Below, one piece after another: positions 1 through 7,434 of a stretch of 15,079 nt of DNA. The notes under the pieces are model-generated. The model had not been told where the DNA came from and did no database searches. It saw nothing but the letters and a program-made list of their open reading frames with translations. Within the stretch, counting starts at the first letter, position 1, and every line of letters begins with the position of its first letter. Location: contig PLXW01000057.1 in NCBI GenBank assembly GCA_003151595.1, forward strand, positions 36,373 through 51,451, in the 5' to 3' direction. A program made the translations under genes and the position numbers. The stretch comes from Myxococcales bacterium (GTDB taxonomy: Bacteria; Myxococcota; Polyangia; Polyangiales; Polyangiaceae).

Positions 1-2
1 TC

Positions 3-3000
3 GTCCACCGCGACATCAAGCCCGGCAACGTGCTCGTCACGCCCGAGGGGCGCGTCGTCATCCTCGACTTCGGGCTCGTGGCCGACACGCGCAGCGACGC
101 GCTCACGGGCGACAACGTGGTCGGCACGCCGGCGTACATGGCGCCGGAGCAAGCGGCGACGACCGCGCTGGGGCCGGCGGCCGACTGGTACGCGGTGGGG
201 GTGATGCTCTACGAGGCGCTCACCGGGAGCGTGCCGTTCGTCGGCGCGCCGCTGGAGGTGCTCCTTCGCAAGCAGCGAACGCAGCCCCCCGCGCCGAGCG
301 CCGTCGTGACCGACGTGCCGCCCGACCTCGATGCCTTGTGCGTGGCGCTCCTGCGCTTCGATCCCACAGCGCGTCCGACCGGCGCGCGCGTCCTCCGCGA
401 CCTCGGCGCCAAGAGCACCGGCGCGCCGTCGGCGTCGCACACGCAGAACGTCCCCTTCGTCGGGCGCGCCGGCGAGCTCCTCGCCCTGGAGAGCGCGCTC
501 CGCGACACGCGCAAAGGCGCCGTCGTGATGCTCGTGAAGGGCGAGTCGGGGATGGGCAAGAGCTGCCTCGTGCGCCGCTTCGTCGACGCCGCGGCGCTCA
601 GCGAGCCGGGGCTGCTGGTCCTCTCGGGGCGCTGCTACGAGCGCGAGGCGGTGGCGTACAAGGCCGTGGACGGCGTCATCGACTCGCTGGCGCGCTTCCT
701 CGGGCGACTCCCGCCGCAGGAGCCGCTGCAGTGGCTGCCGGTGCGGATCGAGCCGCTGGTGCAGGTGTTCCCCGTGCTCCGCCGCGTGCGGGCCATCGCC
801 GAGCAGGTGAAGGACACGGACGTTGATGCGACGCAGATGGATCAGGTCGAGCTGCGCGTGCGCGCCTTCGCCGCGCTCCGCGATCTGCTCACGCGCCTCG
901 CGTCGCGAAAGCCGATGATCGTCACCATCGACGACCTCCAGTGGGCCGACCGCGACAGCCTCGCGCTGCTCAGCGACATCCTGCGGATGCCCTACGCCCC
1001 GTCGCTGCTGCTGGTGGCTACCGTCCGCACCGGCCCGACGATCGACGCCAGCGCACCGTTCCGCGAGGCGCTGGAAGGGACGGGGACGAAGCCGCGCGAG
1101 ATCGATCTCGCGCGCCTCTCGTCCGAGCAAGCGCGCGAACTGGCGGCCGTGCTCCTCGCGCGGGCGGCGCCGGAGAGCAAGCTGGACGCGAGGTCGATCG
1201 CCGAAGAAGCCGACGGGCATCCACTCTTCATCGACGCGCTCGTCCGGCACGCGATGGACGCGCCGGGCGCCGCGCGCTCCGAGGCCGGGCCGCGAACGGT
1301 GAAGCTCGAAGACGCGCTGTGGTCGCGCGTGCAGCACCTGGACGCCGCGCCGCGCGAGCTCATCGAGCTCCTGGCGATCGCCGGGACGCCGCTGTCGCAA
1401 GGGGTGCTGGCGCGCGCGGTGAAGAGCGCGGGGAGCGCGTTCGCCGAGACGGTCGCCTTCCTTCGCGTGGCGCACCTGGTGACGATCACCGGCGGCCGCG
1501 GCAGCGACACGATCGACACGTACCACGACAAGGTTCGCGCCGCGGTGACCTCGCACCTCGACGACGCGGCGCGCGCCGACGGCCATCGTCGCCTCGCCGT
1601 GGCGCTCGAGACGAGCGAGACACGCGACATGGAAGCGCTCTTCACACACTGGCGCGGCGCGGGCGACGCCGTGCGCGCGGCGAAGTACGCCGAATCGGCC
1701 GCCGACCGCACGCTGCAGACGCTCGCCTTCGATCACGCCGCCACGCTGTACGAAGCGGCCATCGAGCTGGGGGCGCACGACGCGCCGGCGCTCGGCGCTC
1801 TCCACGAGAAGCTCGGCGACGCTTACGCCAGCGCGGGGCGCGGCCCGCTCGCGGCGCGCGCGTACAACGACGCGGCGCCCGGCCTCGGCTTCGCACGCGC
1901 GCTCGACGTCCGCGGTCGCGCCGCCGCGCAGCTGCTCCGGAGCGGGTACTTCGACGAGGGGCTCGCCGCGGCGGACGCCGTCCTCTCCGAGGTCGGCATG
2001 AGCCTGGCGCGCTCGCCGTTGACCGCGCTGCTCACGATCCTGTTCTGGCGCTCGCTGCTCCTCGTGCGCGGCCTCGGGTTTCGCAGCCGCGACGCCTCGC
2101 ACGTCCCCGCCGCCGAGCTCACGCGCATCGACATGTGCACGTCGATCTCGCGCCACATCGCCTTCGTCGACGTCACCATAGGGACGGCCTTCCATCAGCG
2201 GCACCTGTTGTTCGCGCTCCGCTGCGGCGAGCCGACGCGCGTGCTCATGGCGCTGGGGACGGAGATGGTCTCCGCGTCGTCGCTGGGGACTCCGGCGTGG
2301 CGAGGGCGAACCGCTCCGCTCGTCGCGCGTGTCACCGCGCTCGCCGAGGCGGCGGGCGACAGGCGGGTCTCTGCGCTCACCAACGCGACCATCGCCGTGG
2401 CCTACTATTTCGGCACCGGTGACTTCCGTCGAACGTTCGAGCTCTGCGACGCGGCGGCGGTCTCGCTCCGCGAGTTCGCGGGCGTGGCCTGGGAGCAGGC
2501 GCTGGTGGAGCTCTACGCGCTCTTCTCGCTCATGTACCTCGGTCGCTGGGACGAGCTCGCGGTCCGCAACGAGCAGACGCTGCGCGACGCGCGCGCCCGC
2601 GGCGATCTGTTCACCGCCGCCTACTGCAGCTCGGGGCTCCTCGCGTCCGCCGCGTGGCTCGGACAGGACCAGCCGGCGGTCGCGCGCAGGAACATCGACG
2701 CTGCCGCGCAGATGTGGTCGAAGCGCGGGTTTCACCTGGTGCACTACCATCAGGCGCTGGGGCTCGCGTTCGCCGATCTCTACGAGGGGCTCGCCGACGA
2801 GGCGCACGCGCGCATCGAGCGCGAGTGGCCGCGGCTCCGGCGCGCGTTCTTCCTTCGCATCCAGGCGGTGCGAATCGAAGCGCTCGACCTGCGGGGCCGC
2901 GCGATGCTGGCCGTCGCGGTCCGCGCCTCGGGGGGCGAGCGAGCGCGCCTCGTGAAGCGCGCGCGTCGAATGGCGCGCGATCTGCGGAAGCAGGAGGCGC

Positions 3001-3245
3001 CGTGGGCCACGGCGATGGCCTGGTTGATCGACGCGGGCGCGGCCCACGTCGAAGGGGACCGCGCCGCGGCCGCACGCCATCTCGACGGCGCGGTGCTGGC
3101 GTGCGACGCGTCGGGGCTGGGCATCCACGCCGCGGTCGCGCGCTGGTGCCGCGCCTCGCTCGACGGCCCGGCCCCCGAGCCGAAGGCGCCGGTGAAGAAC
3201 TTCGCGCGCGTCGTCGCGCTCATCGCGCCGCCGTTCGCGCCCTGA
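3..3245 (+). CDS. Ser/Thr protein kinase fused to AAA ATPase and helical-repeat tail (5' partial)
   Basis: Cytoplasmic signalling protein of the PknK-like kinase-ATPase type; the N-terminal kinase lobe lies outside the window. Counting from the first full codon at 3, the catalytic loop HRDIKPGN is residues 2-9, DFG is 22-24 and the APE motif (MAPEQ) is about 46-50, so the visible kinase half looks active. The C-lobe ends near 135. An AAA/STAND-like ATPase begins near 150 (PFVGRAGEL) with Walker A GESGMGKS at 180-187 and Walker B MIVTIDDLQWAD at 305-316. From about 560 to the end (1080 visible residues) the protein is Ala/Leu/Arg-rich and helical, with TPR-like stretches such as AAKYAESAADRTLQTLAFDH. 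The GTG at 30 is internal because the HRD motif is in frame before it. Known relatives sense or relay signals through kinase activity gated by the ATPase; the substrate here is unknown. It converges with the next gene across 26 bases. Confidence 0.93.
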   Translation, partial: VHRDIKPGNVLVTPEGRVVILDFGLVADTRSDALTGDNVVGTPAYMAPEQAATTALGPAADWYAVGVMLYEALTGSVPFVGAPLEVLLRKQRTQPPAPSAVVTDVPPDLDALCVALLRFDPTARPTGARVLRDLGAKSTGAPSASHTQNVPFVGRAGELLALESALRDTRKGAVVMLVKGESGMGKSCLVRRFVDAAALSEPGLLVLSGRCYEREAVAYKAVDGVIDSLARFLGRLPPQEPLQWLPVRIEPLVQVFPVLRRVRAIAEQVKDTDVDATQMDQVELRVRAFAALRDLLTRLASRKPMIVTIDDLQWADRDSLALLSDILRMPYAPSLLLVATVRTGPTIDASAPFREALEGTGTKPREIDLARLSSEQARELAAVLLARAAPESKLDARSIAEEADGHPLFIDALVRHAMDAPGAARSEAGPRTVKLEDALWSRVQHLDAAPRELIELLAIAGTPLSQGVLARAVKSAGSAFAETVAFLRVAHLVTITGGRGSDTIDTYHDKVRAAVTSHLDDAARADGHRRLAVALETSETRDMEALFTHWRGAGDAVRAAKYAESAADRTLQTLAFDHAATLYEAAIELGAHDAPALGALHEKLGDAYASAGRGPLAARAYNDAAPGLGFARALDVRGRAAAQLLRSGYFDEGLAAADAVLSEVGMSLARSPLTALLTILFWRSLLLVRGLGFRSRDASHVPAAELTRIDMCTSISRHIAFVDVTIGTAFHQRHLLFALRCGEPTRVLMALGTEMVSASSLGTPAWRGRTAPLVARVTALAEAAGDRRVSALTNATIAVAYYFGTGDFRRTFELCDAAAVSLREFAGVAWEQALVELYALFSLMYLGRWDELAVRNEQTLRDARARGDLFTAAYCSSGLLASAAWLGQDQPAVARRNIDAAAQMWSKRGFHLVHYHQALGLAFADLYEGLADEAHARIEREWPRLRRAFFLRIQAVRIEALDLRGRAMLAVAVRASGGERARLVKRARRMARDLRKQEAPWATAMAWLIDAGAAHVEGDRAAAARHLDGAVLACDASGLGIHAAVARWCRASLDGPAPEPKAPVKNFARVVALIAPPFAP

Positions 3246-3271
3246 CGAATCGGCTGACGATCAACTGCCGA

Positions 3272-3781
3272 TCACAGACACGGCCCCGCGCCGCTCGTCG
3301 CGCCGCACGCGCTCCCGAGGCACGCGCTCCACGCCTGGTACGCGTCGCGCACGGCCTGCGTCTGGCTGTCGGCGCACGCCTGGTCGCAGTCCGACACGCT
3401 CCCCGCGTCACCGCCCGCCGTCGTGGAGCAGGTGTTCACGCAGCTATCGAGCGCCGCGCACGCCGGATCGTTCAAGCACGTCTGCGTCACGCCGCAGCAC
3501 ATCGACACGAGGCACGACGAGCACGCCGGGCTCTCCACCTCGCCGTCCCACGTGCAGCCGGCATCGCCCGCTTCGGTGCTCGCGTCGGCGGCGTCGGGCG
3601 ACCCCGCGTCTTCGATCGACGTGTCGGGCGCCGCCGAGTCGACCGGCGCCGCGCCGTCGATCACGGGGGCGGTGGTCGCGTCGGTCGACGCATCTTCCAC
3701 CGGCCCCGCGACCGTCCCCGACGACGTGCACGCGCACGCCGCCATCGCCATCACCGCGCAGAGCCTCACGCCGAGTTGCAC
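3272..3781 (-). CDS. Cysteine-rich putative lipoprotein with one shared Cys module
   Basis: Hypothetical secreted protein of 169 residues, probably a lipoprotein. The GTG start at 3781 is the most upstream in-frame start; GTG at 3769 and ATG at 3751 are alternatives and none has a good ribosome binding site. A short hydrophobic N-terminus leads to MAAC (Cys16), a weak lipobox. Residues 28-75 are an Asp/Ala/Ser/Thr-rich acidic linker. Residues 87-168 hold a cysteine module with spacing C-x2-C-x4-C-x6-C-x5-C-x5-C-x3-C, then x13-C-x3-C and a distal cluster at 154, 159 and 168. The same first seven spacings occur twice in the protein encoded just upstream, 52 bases away on the same strand, so the two genes are probably paralogous in part and co-transcribed. 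Oxidised cysteines in an exported protein are expected to form disulfides. I do not recognise a named family and propose no function. Confidence 0.75.
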   Translation of the reverse strand: MQLGVRLCAVMAMAACACTSSGTVAGPVEDASTDATTAPVIDGAAPVDSAAPDTSIEDAGSPDAADASTEAGDAGCTWDGEVESPACSSCLVSMCCGVTQTCLNDPACAALDSCVNTCSTTAGGDAGSVSDCDQACADSQTQAVRDAYQAWSACLGSACGATSGAGPCL

Positions 3782-3833
3782 GGCGCGAGGATGCCAGAGT
3801 CCGTCGCGAGTCTCTACTGCGCGCTCGTGCCCG

Positions 3834-4631
3834 TCACTGTGCCGCCGGCGTGCTGCACACCGGGCAGCTCGTCGTCGTGCAATCGCCGAGCGCCTTGGCC
3901 GCGGTTACGCCGGTCGGGTTGTTGGTCGCGCAGATCGCGGGGCAGTCGGCCGTGGTGCATCCGAGGACGCACTGCGTGTAGTTGAAGCACGGGTTGCCGG
4001 TCGTGCAGGCCGCCGTCTGCGCCGCGCAGCTCGCCGTCTGACACTGCTGGCAGTCGAGCGGCACGGCCGCGTCGATCGTGCCCGCATCCTCGGTGGGGCC
4101 GGAGTCGACCGTCGTACCCGAGTCCTGCCCGCTGTCGTCGCCCGAGTCCGCGCCGCCGTCGTCGCCGGTCACGACGGGCGAGCAGTAGTCCGCCGTCGGG
4201 TTGCACGTCGTGGCGCACGATCCGCCGTTGCACTCGCCGAAGTAGTCGCACACGCCGAGGTTGTCGTAGAGCGTGACGCTGCTCGCCGCCTTCGTGGCGG
4301 TGCAGGCGTCGAAGCACGCCTGGGTGCCGGTCGCTCCGCACGCGACCGAGCAGTTGAAGATGGCGACGCAGTTCGGATCGTTCACGCAGATCGCGTAGAG
4401 GCTCGAGCACTGCCCGTAGAGGCACGAGTTGCACGGGTCGGGCGGGATCGAGCCCGAGTCCTGCTGCGTGACCGGAGTGCCCGAGTCGTCGTCGCCCGGG
4501 TTGATGAAGCCGCCGTCGTCGCCGCCTGTGGTGAGCGTCGCCGTACACCCTTGCGCGGCGATCGTCCCTGCCGCCGCAGCGCCGACACACCCGAGGACCG
4601 CGAACGCCGAAACCAGATTGGCAAGCTTCAT
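3834..4631 (-). CDS. Cysteine-rich lipoprotein with two copies of a spaced Cys module
   Basis: Hypothetical exported lipoprotein of 265 residues. The ATG at 4631 is chosen over the longer frame from 4661 because AGGAG sits 8 bases upstream and the signal peptide then begins properly (MKLANLVSAF). The lipobox is probably AQGC with Cys29; VLGC at Cys15 is a less likely alternative. Residues 30-66 and 155-190 are Gly/Asp/Ser/Thr linkers (for example DSGQDSG). Module A has Cys at 67, 70, 75, 82, 88, 94, 98, 106 and 110, with a tail at 128, 134 and 139. Module B has Cys at 194, 197, 202, 209, 215, 221, 225, 230 and 234, with a tail at 251, 256 and 259. The first seven cysteines have identical spacing in A, B and the downstream gene product. 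Located after lnt, whose enzyme would finish its acylation if it is indeed a lipoprotein. Function unknown; surface adhesion or binding are only possibilities. Confidence 0.85.
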   Translation of the reverse strand: MKLANLVSAFAVLGCVGAAAAGTIAAQGCTATLTTGGDDGGFINPGDDDSGTPVTQQDSGSIPPDPCNSCLYGQCSSLYAICVNDPNCVAIFNCSVACGATGTQACFDACTATKAASSVTLYDNLGVCDYFGECNGGSCATTCNPTADYCSPVVTGDDGGADSGDDSGQDSGTTVDSGPTEDAGTIDAAVPLDCQQCQTASCAAQTAACTTGNPCFNYTQCVLGCTTADCPAICATNNPTGVTAAKALGDCTTTSCPVCSTPAAQ

Positions 4632-4639
4632 GGAAGAAT

Positions 4640-4644
4640 CTCCT
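4640..4644 (-). promoter_or_regulatory. Shine-Dalgarno of the two-module Cys-rich lipoprotein
   Basis: AGGAG on the minus strand, 8 bases before the ATG at 4631. It decides the start against the upstream in-frame codon at 4661, which would place ten extra residues ahead of the signal peptide. Confidence 0.75.
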
Positions 4645-4750
4645 GTCGAAGGGGCCCGCAAATCACGGGTCGCGAAAGGCGTGTCTCGCCGTCGTCAGAC
4701 GGAGCGACCCGCGGATTTGTTCAAGGGCGGTATATAGCCCGAATCGACGA

Positions 4751-4777
4751 GGCGCTCCATTTCATGGGAGACGCGCC
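4751..4777 (-). terminator. Imperfect hairpin just after the lnt stop
   Basis: Arms GGCGCTCCAT and ATGGGAGACGCGCC pair around a 3-base loop with two small bulges, 13 bases past the lnt stop codon. No T-run follows on the minus strand, so it is not a classical intrinsic terminator; it could protect the 3' end of the mRNA or be fortuitous in GC-rich DNA. Confidence 0.3.
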
Positions 4778-4789
4778 GACCGGAGCCCC

Positions 4790-6397
4790 TCAGACGACGA
4801 CGGGCTGCGCTCGCTTGCGGACGAACGCGCAGACCAGCGCTAAAGCCGTCACCACCCACCACAGCGAGTCGCCCACCATCTCGTAGACGGTGCTCCCGCC
4901 GCCGTTCATCCACCGTACGGTCGCCAGGAGCGTATCGGCCGACGTGTACGAGCCCCCCTGCACGTCGCGCACTTCGGTGTTCGCCACGAGGCGCCCCACC
5001 GGATCGACGACAGCGCTGACTCCGCTGTTCGTGCTCCGGACGAGATACTTCCGGTGCTCGACGGAGCGGAGCTGCGCGAGCGCGAGGTGCTCCCACGGCT
5101 CGGTCGTCGCGCCGAACCACGCATCGTTCGTGATGTTCACCAGCAGCTCGGGCGACGTGGCGCGCGCCAGCGCGTTGGTGAACGCGGGGATGATGTCCTC
5201 GTAGCAAATGAGCACGGCCACGGTGTGCTTCACGCCGGGCGTCGAGCCGACCGCGCCTTGCACGGCCGCCGGGTCGCTGAGGTCGATCGTGAGCGGATCG
5301 AGCTTCGTCCCCGGCGTGAACTGCCCGCTGTTCGGCGACCACTCGTGAAGGATGGGGAACATCTCCGAGAACGGGAGGTGCTCGCCGAACTGGAGGAGGT
5401 ACTCCTTGTCGTAGCGTCCGTTCGTCGTGCCGGCCGACGTCGTGGAGATGGCGACGTTGTAGAAGACCGAGTGCTGCTCGTGCCGGTTGTAGAGCACCGC
5501 GCCGAAGATCGCCGGGAGCCCGAGCTGCGAGCCGACGTTCCGCTCGAGCATCTTCGGCGCCGCGTCTTCGCGCATCGGCATCGTGACCGACGACTCGCTC
5601 CACACGACGAAGTCGGCCCCAAGCTCCTTGAGCTCGCGGGTCTTCTGCAAGTGACGGCGGAGCCCTTCGCCCGGGTTCTCGCGCTTGGCGAGGAGCCCCA
5701 TGTTCCCTTGAACGATGCCGACCTTCACCGGCTCGGCCGCGGCCACGCGCGCGTCGATCCGCGGGATGCGCAGGATGCCGAAGAGGAGCGCGAAGGCGAC
5801 GCCGAGCGCGCACCAGCCGATTCGCTTCGTGTCGACCGGACGACGCTCGCGACGCGAAAGGATCGGCTCGAACAGCGCGACGTTCGCCGCGAGCAGCACG
5901 AGCCCCACCAGGATCGGCCCGCCCAGCTCGGCCACCTGCGTGATGACCGGGATCTTGTGCGCCGTGGCCGCGTAGTACCAGGGGAAGAGGAGCGGATACG
6001 CCAGCTCGCTGGCCACGAAGGCCGCGAAGAACATCGGCAACGCCGGCCACCCGCGCGACGCCGCGCGCGCGTAGAGCCACCCCATCACGCCGACGCGCAT
6101 CCCCTGGTAGGCGCACACGACGAGCAGGAAGAAGCAGCACGCGGCGGTCGGAAACCCGCTGAACGTCTGCAGCATGTTGAGCAGCCAGTAGAAGCCGAAG
6201 ACGTTCATCGTCGTCCCGGTCAACCACCCGAGCATGAGCGCGCGCTTCGGCGTCTGCCCTTGCATCGCGATCCAGAGCGGACCGAACGCGACGAACGCGA
6301 AGGGCCACAGGTCCATCCCTGCGAACGCGGCCCAGTAAAGGATGCCGCTGAGGGCCGCACCGGCGTACGCGAGCTTGGTGCCGAGGAGCGGCTTCAC
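4790..6397 (-). CDS. lnt: Apolipoprotein N-acyltransferase
   Basis: Inner-membrane enzyme that adds the third acyl chain to the N-terminal cysteine of lipoproteins, using phospholipid as donor. 535 residues from the GTG at 6397, close to the usual ~510-540. Hydrophobic membrane segments fill about residues 8-45, 52-78, 83-110, 118-145, 150-178 and 193-212; a last one is near 510-526. The periplasmic nitrilase domain runs from about 223 (VKVGIVQGN) to 480. The catalytic triad is visible: Glu268 in WSES, Lys331 in DKEYLLQFGEHLP and Cys398 in LICYED, matching E. coli E267, K335 and C387. The longer frame upstream of 6397 is Arg-rich and lies inside the preceding receiver gene, so it is rejected. 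The gene starts 50 bases after that receiver's stop. Seven putative lipoproteins are encoded in the surrounding 9 kb, a fitting context. Confidence 0.96.
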   Translation of the reverse strand: MKPLLGTKLAYAGAALSGILYWAAFAGMDLWPFAFVAFGPLWIAMQGQTPKRALMLGWLTGTTMNVFGFYWLLNMLQTFSGFPTAACCFFLLVVCAYQGMRVGVMGWLYARAASRGWPALPMFFAAFVASELAYPLLFPWYYAATAHKIPVITQVAELGGPILVGLVLLAANVALFEPILSRRERRPVDTKRIGWCALGVAFALLFGILRIPRIDARVAAAEPVKVGIVQGNMGLLAKRENPGEGLRRHLQKTRELKELGADFVVWSESSVTMPMREDAAPKMLERNVGSQLGLPAIFGAVLYNRHEQHSVFYNVAISTTSAGTTNGRYDKEYLLQFGEHLPFSEMFPILHEWSPNSGQFTPGTKLDPLTIDLSDPAAVQGAVGSTPGVKHTVAVLICYEDIIPAFTNALARATSPELLVNITNDAWFGATTEPWEHLALAQLRSVEHRKYLVRSTNSGVSAVVDPVGRLVANTEVRDVQGGSYTSADTLLATVRWMNGGGSTVYEMVGDSLWWVVTALALVCAFVRKRAQPVVV

Positions 6398-6447
6398 GAG
6401 TCGAGCTTGTAGGTGCGCGCGCGCCGTTCGCGCAAGCGGGATCGGCG

Positions 6448-6834
6448 CTACTTGACGAGCTTCTCCACGCGCTCGACCAGCTCCTGCACCTTGAACGGCT
6501 TTGCCATGTAATGTCGCGCGCCCAGCGAGATCCCTTGCATCACGTCGGCAGCGGCGGTCTTGGCGCTGAGGAAAAGGATCGGCACCGACTTCAGCTTGTC
6601 GTTCGCCTTGAGGAGGCGAACCAGAGAGAAGCCGTCGACGCGCGGCATCATCACGTCGCAAATGATGAGCGACGGCGGGGCCATCTGCGTCAACAGCTCG
6701 GAGGCGTGGAGGCCGTCGGAGGCCTCGACGATGCGGTACTTTCCGGACAGCGCGCGCGCGATCATCTCGCGAACGGTGCGGTCGTCCTCGACGACGAGGA
6801 TCGTGCGGGCCGCGGACGAGGCCGGAGCGCTCAC
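6448..6834 (-). CDS. Stand-alone CheY-like response regulator receiver
   Basis: Cytoplasmic single-domain receiver of 128 residues with no output domain. The acidic pocket is ED-D (Glu16, Asp17, Asp18), the phospho-acceptor is Asp60 in IICDVMMPRVDG, the switch residue is Ser90 in LSAK and the conserved lysine is Lys112 in AKPF, so all residues needed for phosphorylation are present. The start is the GTG at 6834, whose first bases overlap the stop of the upstream parvulin gene in a GTGA arrangement, indicating translational coupling. Upstream in-frame codons read as Arg-rich shadow of that gene. lnt follows after 50 bases. A receiver inside a lipoprotein folding and acylation operon is unusual. 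The natural candidate kinase is the hybrid sensor encoded divergently at 8054, but that pairing is inference. Confidence 0.93.
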   Translation of the reverse strand: MSAPASSAARTILVVEDDRTVREMIARALSGKYRIVEASDGLHASELLTQMAPPSLIICDVMMPRVDGFSLVRLLKANDKLKSVPILFLSAKTAAADVMQGISLGARHYMAKPFKVQELVERVEKLVK

Positions 6835-7430
6835 TCGGTCCGCTGGATGACGTGGTAGCCGAACGGCGACTCCACCACGTCCGAGATCTCGCCCGGCTTC
6901 AGCGCGAAGACGGCCTCCTCGAACTGCTTGACCATCGCGCCGCGCCCGAAGCGCCCGAGCGAGCCGCCGCGCGCGCCGGCGTTCGGCTCGTCCGAGAACT
7001 CGATCGCCAGGCGGGCGAAGTCTTCGCCCCGCTTGGCGCGACGAAGGACGTCTTTGGCCACGATGAGCGCTTGCTCGCGCGTGCGGACGACCGAGGCCGA
7101 GGCGCTCTGGCAACCCATCCACTGGATGAGGACGTGGCGCGCGGAGATCTTGGCGGGCGCGGTGCGGGCGGGGGCGCCGGCGGGAGGAGCTGTGGGGTCC
7201 GAGTTGGGGGAGGGGGTGGGCGGGGTCGCGTTCGCGTCCGAGGGCGCGTTCGGGGTCGCGGGCGCGGTCGGGGTCGGAGTCGTGGGCGCGTTCGGAGTCG
7301 CGTTCGTGATCGCGGCGGTGGTCGCGGGGGACGAGGTCGCGGGCGAGGACGGCGCGGCGGCGGGCTTCGCGGATTCGGCGGCGCCGCCGCAGGCGACGAG
7401 GAGAACGGAGACGATTGCTGCGTGTTTCAT
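6831..7430 (-). CDS. Parvulin-type (PpiC) peptidyl-prolyl isomerase lipoprotein
   Basis: Catalyses cis-trans isomerisation of prolyl bonds in exported proteins, anchored in the envelope. 199 residues. The signal peptide ends in the lipobox LLVAC (Cys14). Residues 15-95 are a Pro/Thr/Ala/Asn low-complexity tether. The rotamase domain is residues 96-199, with the two family histidines His99 (ARHVLI) and His193 (GYHVIQ), Asp147 in FSDEP, and the conserved GGSLGRFGRGAMVKQFEEA and LKPGEISDVVESPFGYHVI segments. The VRTREQA motif recalls the Pin1-type branch, but the preceding loop (QWMGCQSASAS) lacks its basic phosphate-binding residues. It begins 4 bases after the FKBP gene and overlaps the receiver gene, so it is the second gene of a compact operon. 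Likely clients are outer-membrane proteins or neighbouring lipoproteins; this is inferred. Confidence 0.94.
   Translation of the reverse strand: MKHAAIVSVLLVACGGAAESAKPAAAPSSPATSSPATTAAITNATPNAPTTPTPTAPATPNAPSDANATPPTPSPNSDPTAPPAGAPARTAPAKISARHVLIQWMGCQSASASVVRTREQALIVAKDVLRRAKRGEDFARLAIEFSDEPNAGARGGSLGRFGRGAMVKQFEEAVFALKPGEISDVVESPFGYHVIQRTE
7222..7311. repeat. Low-complexity repeat encoding the PpiC tether
   Basis: GC-rich degenerate repeats underlie the Thr/Pro/Ala linker. One 18-base unit, GGCGCGTTCGG(G/A)GTCGCG on the plus strand, occurs at 7243-7260 and 7285-7302 with a single mismatch, and shorter GTCGCGTTCG pieces lie between. Such a tract can change length by slippage without shifting frame if units are multiples of three (the offset here is 42 bases). 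Confidence 0.55.
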
Positions 7431-7434
7431 GGCG

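Larger units (their letters stand above)
4632..4789 (-). promoter_or_regulatory. 158-base leader between lnt and the Cys-rich lipoproteins
   Basis: This gap in an otherwise tightly packed strand is long enough for a promoter. It contains a locally AT-rich patch (minus strand GCTATATACC, about 4730-4739) that could be part of a -10 element, but I see no convincing -35 partner at the usual distance. An imperfect hairpin also lies at its lnt end. The gap suggests the two cysteine-rich genes can be transcribed independently of lnt. Confidence 0.35.

Noticed and set aside
30..32. GTG as the start of the kinase gene
   Set aside because: The frame continues upstream and encodes the HRDIKPG part of the catalytic loop, so the gene is cut by the window edge.
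5054..6412. A 452-codon plus-strand frame and a 537-codon minus-strand frame over lnt
   Set aside because: Both are Arg/Ala/Gly-rich shadows; lnt has its full catalytic triad in the other minus frame.
6835..7122. Longer N-terminus for the receiver
   Set aside because: The added residues are Arg-rich shadow of the parvulin gene, and the GTG at 6834 starts just before the receiver fold in a GTGA overlap.
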